The notes beneath the pieces were generated by a model, which was not told where the DNA came from, did no database searches, and worked only from the letters and a program-made list of their open reading frames with translations. From Salinicoccus cyprini (GTDB taxonomy: Bacteria > Bacillota > Bacilli > Staphylococcales > Salinicoccaceae): DNA of 64,000 nucleotides. Shown piece by piece: positions 25,573-33,708 of the stretch. Within the stretch, counting starts at the first letter, position 1. Every line of letters starts with the position of its first letter. A program made the position numbers and the translations under genes. The stretch covers positions 1 to 64,000 of the forward strand of contig NZ_VMSJ01000006.1 in NCBI RefSeq assembly GCF_007713705.1, written 5' to 3'.

Positions 25573-26763
25573 GTGGTGAGTTTTAAAAAGTTCCTGGGAA
25601 CGAAAGGTGCAATAGCCACAATTTTTATGGGTGTATTTTATGCGGTTGCCATGCTTGGCATATTCCTGCCGGGCTACTCTGCGATACCCGGAAATATTGA
25701 TCAGCTGCACATTGCCATCGTCAACGAAGACGCTGGAGAATATGGCGGAGAGATTGCTGACCAGCTTGAGGAGAATTTGCCTTTCAAGGAGATAGCTACT
25801 GATCTGACAAATGAACAGGCAATGAATGACCTGGAACATAATGGGTTGGCGATGGTTGTACACATTCCCGAAACATTCTCTGAAGATGTCGCAGGCGGAA
25901 AGGGAAATGCAGCCATCGACTTTACTACCAACGAAGCTGCACCACAGATAGTGTCATCTACCATGACTTCGATTGTTTCAGAAATCAATAACCAATTGGG
26001 CATGCAATTTTCACAGCAGACAGCACAAGGTGTGCTGATGAATTTCAATGTACCAGAAGCACAGGCTGCTGAACTGTCTGCACAGATTGAATCCGCATAT
26101 GTTGGAAATGTGGTCAGCATCAACGAGGTGCCGGATGGCATGAACAACAGTATGCTGCCGATGTTCCTTACAATGGCCGGTTATACAGGTGCCATGATCG
26201 GTGCGATGCAGCTGATTAGTGCATATCGGGAAAATCGTGCTAAGGCGAGTAGAACGAGACTGTTCATCTATGTTCAGATGACAGCCCTGATTGTCGCAGT
26301 CACCTCAACATTGATTGCCATGGGCATCGTCTACCTGATCAACGGTCCAAGTGCCGACCTGCTGCTTGAACTGGCAGGACAGCAAGTATTGAACTATGTC
26401 GTTGCCTTCAACTTCACTGCCATTCTTGTATTTCTGGTCGGTGAAGCCGGCATGATCTTCAACTTGCCGATTCTCCTGATGCAGACATTGGCAAATGGAT
26501 CCACAATGCCACGCGACCTGATGTATGCACCATATGAATGGATGAGTCATATTTCCCCAATGTACTATTCCGTCCAGGCCTATACTGCAAATCTTTACGG
26601 TAGCATCAGTGCAGGTCCATTTCTCTGGTCGATGGCTGCAATCGGCGGGATAGCAATGCTGATCAACATCATGATTGTTGCATTTGTTCATAAGCTGGTT
26701 GAACTTGACACACCAGTAGCTGATGACAGCAAAATGCCGACTCCGGCGGAAGTGACACCCTGA
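25573..26763 (+). CDS. YhgE/Pip-like ABC-2 type membrane protein
   Basis: The 396-residue protein has one N-terminal membrane helix (about 15-35). An extracellular domain follows (about 40-190, with IAIVNEDAGEYGG as in YhgE/Pip proteins), then five or six C-terminal helices (about 195-380). It is shorter than classical Pip and fits the ABC-2/DUF3533 class involved in export or toxin/phage sensitivity. GTG 25573 is used; GTG 25576 is equally possible after AGAAGGAAA. A near-consensus promoter with a palindrome precedes it, and a PadR regulator follows 45 bases downstream. A repressible drug- or envelope-stress exporter is plausible. Confidence 0.78.
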   Translation: MVSFKKFLGTKGAIATIFMGVFYAVAMLGIFLPGYSAIPGNIDQLHIAIVNEDAGEYGGEIADQLEENLPFKEIATDLTNEQAMNDLEHNGLAMVVHIPETFSEDVAGGKGNAAIDFTTNEAAPQIVSSTMTSIVSEINNQLGMQFSQQTAQGVLMNFNVPEAQAAELSAQIESAYVGNVVSINEVPDGMNNSMLPMFLTMAGYTGAMIGAMQLISAYRENRAKASRTRLFIYVQMTALIVAVTSTLIAMGIVYLINGPSADLLLELAGQQVLNYVVAFNFTAILVFLVGEAGMIFNLPILLMQTLANGSTMPRDLMYAPYEWMSHISPMYYSVQAYTANLYGSISAGPFLWSMAAIGGIAMLINIMIVAFVHKLVELDTPVADDSKMPTPAEVTP

Positions 26764-26808
26764 AGTCTGTTACAATGAAGATAATATGCTTTACAAAGGA
26801 GTAGTCGG

Positions 26809-27348
26809 ATGTCCATTCAAATATTCATACTGAGCCGGCTCATGCAGGACAACAGCTATCCCTACAAGCTGAAAAAACAGCTGTCCGAGCCTCTGCCACT
26901 CGATGAACTGGCGAACCTGACCGAAAGCAAGCTGTACTACAATTTCGATGCCCTGGCCAAAAAAGGTCTGATTGAAATTGTAGAAGTGATCAAGGAAGAC
27001 CACCGTCCGGACAAGCAGGTTTTTGCAATTACGGATAAAGGCCGTGAAGCATTGCCGAAGCTAATATACAAGTTATTTGAAAATGCAGGCGATATTAAGG
27101 ATATGATAGTCGGTCTGACATGTCTGAAGTATGTCGACCGCGAGGAAGTTGTTCGTATATTGGAGAACAAGGCGGTCAGCATTGAAGAGCGCTGGGCATA
27201 CGTCAGGGAAATGGAAGACAGGATTCAGGTGAACGAAACCAACGCGAAGATGGTTGATCTGATGAAAGGCTATGTCACAGCCAGAAAAGAGCATACACTC
27301 CACTGGCTCAAAATAGTAATCGAACGCATCAGGAATAATGAAATATGA
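26809..27348 (+). CDS. PadR-family transcriptional regulator
   Basis: This 179-residue protein has the PadR winged helix (ILSRLMQDNSYPYKLKKQL, LTESKLYYNFDALAKKGLIE, DRPDKQVFAITDKGREAL). A helical C-terminal dimerisation arm of the PadR-s2 type follows. PadR repressors usually control a neighbouring transporter and are released by drugs or phenolics. AAAGGAG precedes ATG 26809. It follows the YhgE-like gene and is the likely regulator of that promoter. Confidence 0.88.
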   Translation: MSIQIFILSRLMQDNSYPYKLKKQLSEPLPLDELANLTESKLYYNFDALAKKGLIEIVEVIKEDHRPDKQVFAITDKGREALPKLIYKLFENAGDIKDMIVGLTCLKYVDREEVVRILENKAVSIEERWAYVREMEDRIQVNETNAKMVDLMKGYVTARKEHTLHWLKIVIERIRNNEI

Positions 27349-27357
27349 ATCAGTTCT

Positions 27358-27399
27358 GAGAAAGCCGGTCCCTGCTGCATGGACAGGCTTTCTCTTTTT
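27358..27399 (+). terminator. Terminator after padR
   Basis: GAGAAAGCC pairs with GGCTTTCTC and TTTTT follows. Confidence 0.85.
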
Positions 27400-27486
27400 A
27401 TGATGGTGCAGTCTTTTCAGAAAGGTTATAATCATCAGGTGAAAACCAATTCTATAGAATATTAAAGTAATCGAGGAGGGGAAACG

Positions 27487-27858
27487 TTGATCTCATTTGT
27501 TCTGACTTTAAAACGGCTGATCTCGGCAATATTCCGAATAGGCAAGGAACCCTTATTCAGAACGTTGCTGCTGACATTGGCAATCATCCTGTTATCCGGG
27601 ACTCTTTTCTATCATCAGACGGAGGGATGGACACTGCTCAACTCGTTCTATTTCGCTTTTGTCAGTCTTATTCCGACTGGTATTAACACTGGTTTGGCAC
27701 CAGAAGCTTCACTCAGCAAATGGTTTACCATGATCTATCTCATAGTCGGCGTTGGTGTGATGCTCATGCTGCTCATAAGATTGGGGTTTGCAATCATAAA
27801 ACTTGAAAAACCAGAAGATGACCAGCATATATCAGTCGATAATAGAAATGAAAAATAG
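27487..27858 (+). CDS. Two-TM ion-channel-like protein with altered filter
   Basis: The 123-residue protein has the Ion_trans_2 outline: outer helix (about 25-43), pore helix WTLLNSFYFAFVSL, filter region, and inner helix KWFTMIYLIVGVGVMLMLLI. The selectivity filter is not TVGYGD. At residues 63-68 the sequence reads PTGINT, so K+ selectivity is doubtful. No RCK or cyclic-nucleotide domain follows. The start is TTG 27487, supported by GAGGAGGGG. It stands alone upstream of a bidirectional hairpin. Confidence 0.72.
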   Translation: MISFVLTLKRLISAIFRIGKEPLFRTLLLTLAIILLSGTLFYHQTEGWTLLNSFYFAFVSLIPTGINTGLAPEASLSKWFTMIYLIVGVGVMLMLLIRLGFAIIKLEKPEDDQHISVDNRNEK

Positions 27859-27888
27859 TAAAAGGTGCTTTTTGTTTTGGAGTACCTG

Positions 27889-27937
27889 AAAAATCCCCGT
27901 AAGGTTGCACTTTGAGTACAATCACACGGGGATTTTC
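27889..27937. terminator. Bidirectional terminator between the channel and the DHA2 efflux gene
   Basis: GAAAAATCCCCGT pairs with ACGGGGATTTTC across an AT-rich loop containing a smaller stem. It lies between two convergent genes. Confidence 0.8.
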
Positions 27938-27962
27938 TCTATGGGATGCCGAGTCCCTTTTG

Positions 27963-29444
27963 CTATTTTGTTTCAGGCTGTGCATCCACCATATCGTCCG
28001 GACGTGCACGGTATACGCGCAGTGCCATCAGGAAGGCGGCGATCGAGATGACGAATCCGATGAAGTAGACAAGTTCAACACCAGCGACCATGGCTTCGTT
28101 GACTGTCGCCGGATCATTCGGCGCATCTGCATTCGACAGGAAACTTGCCTGTCTTGCATTCAATACACTGATGAACACGGATACGCCGATTGCACCAGCC
28201 AGCGGCTGCAATGTGGATACTACAGCGGTACCATGTGGATACATGTTTTTCGGCAGCTGGTTGAGGCCATTCGTCTGAGCAGGCATCATGATTGCCGAAA
28301 CGGAAATCATGAGAAGCATGAAGCTGACGACGATGACCCATACCGAAGTGCTGGTATCAAGACGGCTCATCATGAACATCGTGCCTGTCAGTATGAGCGT
28401 CGCAGGAATCATCATCGGTCTTGGTCCGACCTTATCGAACAGCTGGCCCATGAATGGGGAAAGCGCACCATTCAGCAGGCTGCCCGGCAGCAGAAGCAGA
28501 CCGGCGGTAGCAGCACTCAGCTGCAGTGGCCCCTGCATGTATATCGGCAGAATGATTTCTGATGCGAACATGGTCATGACGATGATCAGGAACATGATGA
28601 CGGCATGCCGGTACATCGGGTACTTGAACACCCTGAGATCTATGATCGGCTCATCGAGACGCAGCTGTCGATAGACAAATAGGGAAATACCGACCAGCCC
28701 AACAGCGATGGATAACAGTACTTCAGGGCTGGCGAAGCCCGATTCGCTCTCTCCTACGGAGCTGAAACCATAGATGGTGGCCCCAAAACCGATGGTTGAA
28801 AAGATGACGGAAAGAATATCGATTTTAGGACGTGTCACTTCTGATACATTGACCAGGAAGAAGAATGCAAACACGATCGAAAATAGCGAGAATGGAATAA
28901 CTGTGATGAAAAGGAATCTCCATCCAAGATATTCTACAATGATACCTGAGAGTGTAGGGCCGATGGCTGGTGCAAACATGATGACCAGTCCGACAATGCC
29001 CATCACCTTTCCCCGTTTATGGGGTGGGTACATCAGCAGGAATACGTTGAACATGATCGGCATCAGCATGCCGGTACCGACTGCCTGTATCATCCGGCCG
29101 GCAAGCAGGACGCCGAATGTCGGGGCCGAGGCGGCAATGATGGTTCCTGCGGTGAATACAATCATCGTACCGAGGAAGAGCTGTCTAGTCGTAAACCACT
29201 GTATCAGGAGTGCAGATACGGGTATGACAATCCCCATCACAAGCATGAAGCCGGTGGCCATCCACTGTACTGTCGGCAGGGAGACATCAAATTGCTCCAT
29301 CAGCGTAGTAAGGGCAATATTGAGCAGCGTTTCATTCAAAATTGCAAAGAATGCACCGATAATAAGAGAAAGCATGATGGGCAGTGTCTTGATATCGGGA
29401 TTATCCGACAAGTATTCATATTGGGTCGCAGTATTTTTTTCCAT
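27963..29444 (-). CDS. DHA2-family MFS multidrug efflux transporter (14 TM)
   Basis: This 493-residue proton-driven exporter has about 14 membrane helices. Motifs include LNIALTTLMEQF after helix 1, the basic RGKVMGIVGLV loop, and APAIGPTLSGIIVEYLGWRFLF (motif C, exporter signature, in two parts). It is close to LmrB/EmrB-type pumps. AGGAGAAC precedes ATG 29444. No regulator is adjacent, but long inverted repeats lie in its promoter region (29476-29543). The drug spectrum cannot be read from sequence. Confidence 0.9.
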   Translation of the reverse strand: MEKNTATQYEYLSDNPDIKTLPIMLSLIIGAFFAILNETLLNIALTTLMEQFDVSLPTVQWMATGFMLVMGIVIPVSALLIQWFTTRQLFLGTMIVFTAGTIIAASAPTFGVLLAGRMIQAVGTGMLMPIMFNVFLLMYPPHKRGKVMGIVGLVIMFAPAIGPTLSGIIVEYLGWRFLFITVIPFSLFSIVFAFFFLVNVSEVTRPKIDILSVIFSTIGFGATIYGFSSVGESESGFASPEVLLSIAVGLVGISLFVYRQLRLDEPIIDLRVFKYPMYRHAVIMFLIIVMTMFASEIILPIYMQGPLQLSAATAGLLLLPGSLLNGALSPFMGQLFDKVGPRPMMIPATLILTGTMFMMSRLDTSTSVWVIVVSFMLLMISVSAIMMPAQTNGLNQLPKNMYPHGTAVVSTLQPLAGAIGVSVFISVLNARQASFLSNADAPNDPATVNEAMVAGVELVYFIGFVISIAAFLMALRVYRARPDDMVDAQPETK

Positions 29445-29740
29445 GAAAAGTTCTCCTATTATGTATTGGATTTGAAGGCATAATACTATGACTGCATTTG
29501 ATTATATTAGTATGCACCCTTTCATAACACAAGAATTATGCCTGCTGACTCAGGCCACTGTCACACCAGTCATATCAGAGGTTTTGAGATGCTGCCATAC
29601 AAAAGGCGGTGGAGGTGCATTTGCAATCCATACATCTTTAGTGTAATATGCTGAACTATAGTATGTTTATTAAATATTCGGAAAATATTGGAGCGTACTA
29701 TAAAAAAGTGTTTATAATCTACGGAGGCGAACTATTTAAC

Positions 29741-30379
29741 ATGTCCAAACTTTGGAATGATGTGGACGCGTATTTTACTTCCCAGCTGAATGCTGAAGAT
29801 GAAGTGATTACAGGGATTCTCGAAAATGATGAAGAAAGAGCTGAAGCAACAAGTGGTCAAGGCAAGTTTCTTCAGCTGTTGGCGAGAATCAAAGGTGCAA
29901 AAACGGTGTTGGAAGTAGGTACATTGAGTGGCTATAGCACACTATGGCTGGGTAAGGCGCTGCCGGAGGAAGGCAGAATGGCAACCATCGAATCCAATCC
30001 GGAATATGCAGAAACAGCGCTCAAGCACATTAGAGCTGCTGGACTGGATAACAAGATCGAAGTGATCGATACACCTGCAGAGAATACATTGCCGAAATTG
30101 CTGGAGCGAGGCTACCCGCGTTTTGATTTCATATTCATCAATGCCAACCAGCAACGTTATCCGGACTATCTGGAAGCGGCGATCGGCATGGCCAAAAGCG
30201 GCTCGGTCATTGTAACGGAACGCAAGATAAATGAGACATTTGAAGCGGAGGAGGCAACGTGCCCTAAAATGCAGCGTTTCCTGCAGATACTTACAGATCA
30301 TCCACGTGTGGACGCGACAGCGGTCCAGACAGTCGGCAGCAGTGGACATGATGGATTCATCATCGCCGTACTCGATTAA
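29741..30379 (+). CDS. O-methyltransferase family 3
   Basis: This 212-residue cytosolic SAM enzyme has the CCoAOMT/COMT-like motifs VLEVGTLSGYSTLWLG, MATIESNPEYAE and FDFIFINANQQRYPDYL. These proteins methylate catechols and other hydroxylated small molecules. ATG 29741 gives the family start MSKLWNDVD; GGAGGC lies about 12 bases upstream. The frame opens further to 29648 without a site. It is divergent from the efflux pump, and a hairpin follows it. Confidence 0.88.
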   Translation: MSKLWNDVDAYFTSQLNAEDEVITGILENDEERAEATSGQGKFLQLLARIKGAKTVLEVGTLSGYSTLWLGKALPEEGRMATIESNPEYAETALKHIRAAGLDNKIEVIDTPAENTLPKLLERGYPRFDFIFINANQQRYPDYLEAAIGMAKSGSVIVTERKINETFEAEEATCPKMQRFLQILTDHPRVDATAVQTVGSSGHDGFIIAVLD

Positions 30380-30397
30380 TCATATAATATGAACCAT

Positions 30398-30441
30398 GAC
30401 CCGATGCCAATTCGCGCAAGCAGATTGGAGTCGGGTTTTTA
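30398..30441 (+). terminator. Terminator after the O-methyltransferase gene
   Basis: ACCCGA and TCGGGT form the basal stem, extended by imperfect CCAAT/ATTGG pairing, and TTTTT follows. Confidence 0.75.
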
Positions 30442-30525
30442 TCATCATTCCGGATGAATAAGAATGCCCGTTTCAGAATATCTGCCATCATGATAAGATG
30501 ATGGAAAAGTGAGGAAGGGAATGCC

Positions 30526-31491
30526 ATGCTCAAACGTTTCAACAGATTCATACAGAAATGGCTTGCGCTACTGACACCGCTCAGTCTCATCATTGGCGTG
30601 CTGCTTGGTGACTTTGGCGCATCCTTCCTGTTTCTTGTACCCTGGCTTTTCGCCTTCATGACATTCACCGGCGCGCTGGGGATGGATTTCAAGGATTTCG
30701 GTATGGTGGCAAAACACCCGAAAGCGATTCTGATGAGCATTGTGATGCTGCACGTCCTGCTGCCTTTCTGGGGATACATGCTTTCTTCACTGCTGTTTGA
30801 TGACCACCTGCTGATCATCGGTTTTACGCTGGCAGTGGCAGTACCGACAGGAGTCACATCGGTCATCTGGGTGGCGATCACCCGAGGCAATCTGCCGCTG
30901 GCACTTTCCATCATTCTGCTGGATACACTGCTGGCACCGGTCATACTTCCGATCATTCTCGTCATGGTGGGCGGCACGGCGGTCAACCTCGATTCCGGTG
31001 AACTGATTACAGATCTTTTCTGGATGATCGTACTGCCGACACTCCTCGGCATTCTGCTGAATGAGATGACACGCGGCAAGGTGAAAGAAACGGTCTCGCC
31101 AAAGCTCGCCCCCTTTTCAAAGCTCAGCATACTGCTGATCATCCTGATCAATGGCAGCGTCATCGCTCCCTATCTGCAGACTTTCTCATGGAACATTGTC
31201 GCAATACTGTGCCTCGTACTGTTCATCACCTTGTCGGCATATGCTTTTGCACTCGTCATCGGTCATTTCCTGTTCAAAGACCCATCCATTGCTACAACAG
31301 TGACCTATACCGTCGGCATGAGGAATATATCCATCGGTGTCGTCATCGCAACGGCATACTTTCCGCCGAAAGTGGCCATGCCGGTTGTATTCTGCATGCT
31401 GTTCCAGCAGGTCATCGCCTCTTTTGCGAGCAGCTGGATGCTCAGATACCAGGATCATATGGAAATATTGAAATATAACTCTTTGAAGTAA
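30526..31491 (+). CDS. Bile acid:sodium symporter (BASS) family transporter
   Basis: This 321-residue membrane protein has about ten helices and BASS motifs such as LMSIVMLHVLLPFWGYML, VAVPTGVTSVIWV and YTVGMRNISIGVVIATAYF, the last resembling the crossover helix with Na+ sites. Bacterial members carry organic anions, pantoate, pyruvate or similar acids with sodium, fitting a salt-tolerant host. GAGGAAGGGA precedes ATG 30526. The substrate is not known. Confidence 0.85.
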   Translation: MLKRFNRFIQKWLALLTPLSLIIGVLLGDFGASFLFLVPWLFAFMTFTGALGMDFKDFGMVAKHPKAILMSIVMLHVLLPFWGYMLSSLLFDDHLLIIGFTLAVAVPTGVTSVIWVAITRGNLPLALSIILLDTLLAPVILPIILVMVGGTAVNLDSGELITDLFWMIVLPTLLGILLNEMTRGKVKETVSPKLAPFSKLSILLIILINGSVIAPYLQTFSWNIVAILCLVLFITLSAYAFALVIGHFLFKDPSIATTVTYTVGMRNISIGVVIATAYFPPKVAMPVVFCMLFQQVIASFASSWMLRYQDHMEILKYNSLK

Positions 31492-31568
31492 TCGTATGGA
31501 TATGTCGATGGTTTCGAGGGTATAGTGGAAACATTGAAGTTCTATTATTCATATTGAGGAGGCTGTAT

Positions 31569-32555
31569 ATGGAAAAGTTCAGAGCACTGGTTGTTGACAA
31601 GAAGGATGCAGAGACAACAATGGAGATCAAGGAGATCGGCATGGATGACCTTTCCGAAGGGGAAGTGACCATCAAGGTCGCCTATTCCAGCGTAAATTAT
31701 AAGGATGGCATGGTGGCAGTGAAAGGCAGCATTGCAGAGAGGTTTCCGATCATTCCTGGAATCGATCTTGCCGGTACAGTCATATCATCTGAAGATGAGC
31801 GCTTCAAAGAGGGTGACGAGGTGATCGCGACAAGCTACCATATCGGTACGCGCCACAGTGGCGGATTCAGTGAAGTTGCAAGAATTCCGTCGGAATGGGT
31901 TGTGCCACTGCCTGAAGGGCTGAGTCTGAAGGAATCGATGGAACTTGGTACCGCCGGTTTCACCGCAGCGCTATGCGTCCAGCGGCTTGAGGAGAATGGA
32001 CTGGAACCGGGTCCCGGCAAGGTGCTCGTTGACGGCGCAAGCGGTGGTGTCGGCAGTCTTGCGATCAACATGCTGGCTGATAGGGGCTATACTGTCGTTG
32101 CCAGTACCGGCCGTACAGAAGAAGCGGAGTATTTGAAATCTCTAGGTGCCGACACGGTGATCCACCGTGACGAAGTCACGGACGAAGATGGGAAATCCAC
32201 GAGGAAGAGGCAGTGGAAGGCAGCAGTCGATCCTGTCGGTGGCAAGACGCTGCAATATATATTGAGCAGTCTCGACTATGGTGGATCTGTCGCAACATGC
32301 GGGCTTGCCGGGGGGATCGAAGTCGAGACGACAGTACTGCCTTTCATCTCCCGCGGCATCAACTGGCTCGGCATCGACTCTGTCAAGTATCCGATGGAAC
32401 AAAGACTGAAAGTATGGGATCGTCTCGCAAATGACCTGAAACCTTCTGCACTTGAGACGCATATTGCCTATGAAGCAGCACTTGAGGAACTGCCGGATAC
32501 GCTCAATGATATTCTGAAAGGACATGTCAGAGGCCGTGTCATCGTCAAATTCTAA
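31569..32555 (+). CDS. YhdH/YhfP-type quinone oxidoreductase (acryloyl-CoA reductase-like)
   Basis: This 328-residue member of the zinc-free MDR superfamily has the GroES-like domain (SSVNYKDGMV, PGIDLAGTV) and a Rossmann NADPH site (DGASGGVGSLAINML). It has the YhdH-type ending HVRGRVIVKF. E. coli AcuI of this group reduces acryloyl-CoA. AGGAGG at 31557-31562 supports ATG 31569; an in-frame upstream start at 31554 overlaps that site. A convergent hairpin follows. Confidence 0.9.
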   Translation: MEKFRALVVDKKDAETTMEIKEIGMDDLSEGEVTIKVAYSSVNYKDGMVAVKGSIAERFPIIPGIDLAGTVISSEDERFKEGDEVIATSYHIGTRHSGGFSEVARIPSEWVVPLPEGLSLKESMELGTAGFTAALCVQRLEENGLEPGPGKVLVDGASGGVGSLAINMLADRGYTVVASTGRTEEAEYLKSLGADTVIHRDEVTDEDGKSTRKRQWKAAVDPVGGKTLQYILSSLDYGGSVATCGLAGGIEVETTVLPFISRGINWLGIDSVKYPMEQRLKVWDRLANDLKPSALETHIAYEAALEELPDTLNDILKGHVRGRVIVKF

Positions 32556-32557
32556 AA

Positions 32558-32595
32558 AACACCCTTCATCCACAATGAAATGGATGAAGGGTGTT
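32558..32595. terminator. Bidirectional terminator between yhdH-like and trhO
   Basis: AACACCCTTCATCCA and TGGATGAAGGGTGTT form a perfect 15-bp stem around CAATGAAA. Confidence 0.88.
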
Positions 32596-32599
32596 CGTT

Positions 32600-33556
32600 C
32601 TATTTGGCAAATGCTTCTTCTTCGAGCATTCTGATCTGTGCGTCCACATATTCAGCAGACAGATTGTTTTCAGCGATATACCTGTTTCTCGGATGCTTGG
32701 TGCATTCGATTGAACATCCGCCAAGGTGCTTCGCTTCATTTTCCTCTGAAGCAAGAATCTGGTCGTTGCAGTCCGGATTTGCACAGTTGATGTAGCGTTC
32801 GCAAGGAGTACCGTCGAAATGATCTTTGCCGACAATATTATGCTCCACCTGGTTGACCGGTACTGTCAGCCTTTCGTCGAAGACATACATCATGCCGTCC
32901 CAGTTCTGCCCTTTGGCGACCGGATCTTTGCCATATGTGGCAATACCGCCGTGAAGCTGTCCGACATCATCGAAACCTTCACGCTTCAACCATCCTGAAA
33001 ACTTCTCACAGCGGATGCCGCCGGTGCAGTATGTCAGAATACGTTTGCCTTCGAGCATTTCACGATTCTCCTCAACCCATTCCGGCAGGTCGCGGAACGT
33101 CTCGACATCCGGACGGATGGCGCCACGGAAATGTCCGACATCATATTCATATGTGTTCCTTGCATCGAGGACAACTGTGTTATCATCCTGCATCTGTTCC
33201 AGAAAATCTGCGGGCTCCACGTATTCCCCTGTAATTTCATGCGGGTTGACATCCTCTTCCAGACTGAGATTGACCAGTTCAGGGCGTGGACGGACATGCA
33301 TCTTCCTGAAAGCATGGCCTTCGGCCTCATCGATTTTGAATACGATGCCTTCAAACAGCGGGTGCTGCTTCATGTATGCCATATACTGCTCTGTGTCTTC
33401 CACAGTACCGGATACAGTACCATTGATGCCTTCACCGGCAACAAGAATACGGCCTTTGAGATTCATGCTTCTGCATAATTCGAGGTGCTCTGCAGCGAAA
33501 GCATCCGGGTCTTCAATATCATTGTAGTAGTAATAGAGTAAAACTTGATAATCCAT
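32600..33556 (-). CDS. trhO: tRNA uridine(34) hydroxylase TrhO (UPF0176, rhodanese-like)
   Basis: TrhO performs oxygen-dependent 5-hydroxylation of U34 in tRNAs, the first step towards mo5U/cmo5U. The 318-residue protein has an N-terminal acylphosphatase-like UPF0176 domain (1-95). A rhodanese domain follows (about 120-215) with the active-site loop TYCTGGIRC (Cys177, Cys183), and then a Cys-rich C-terminal zinc-like region ([12 protein letters not shown] and CSIEC). ATG 33556 is preceded by AGGTGG; the extra 35 codons upstream have no site. Monocistronic. Confidence 0.93.
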   Translation of the reverse strand: MDYQVLLYYYYNDIEDPDAFAAEHLELCRSMNLKGRILVAGEGINGTVSGTVEDTEQYMAYMKQHPLFEGIVFKIDEAEGHAFRKMHVRPRPELVNLSLEEDVNPHEITGEYVEPADFLEQMQDDNTVVLDARNTYEYDVGHFRGAIRPDVETFRDLPEWVEENREMLEGKRILTYCTGGIRCEKFSGWLKREGFDDVGQLHGGIATYGKDPVAKGQNWDGMMYVFDERLTVPVNQVEHNIVGKDHFDGTPCERYINCANPDCNDQILASEENEAKHLGGCSIECTKHPRNRYIAENNLSAEYVDAQIRMLEEEAFAK

Positions 33557-33708
33557 TTCTTTTCCACCTATCAAATTATATTTGCAGGATATACCTGATA
33601 GCTGCACGAAGAAAAAAAGCCCCTTCATGCAATGGTTTATTATACCAATTCCCCACTGCATTTGAAAGGACTTTCTACACTTGTCAACAAATCTTCAATT
33701 TCACGACG

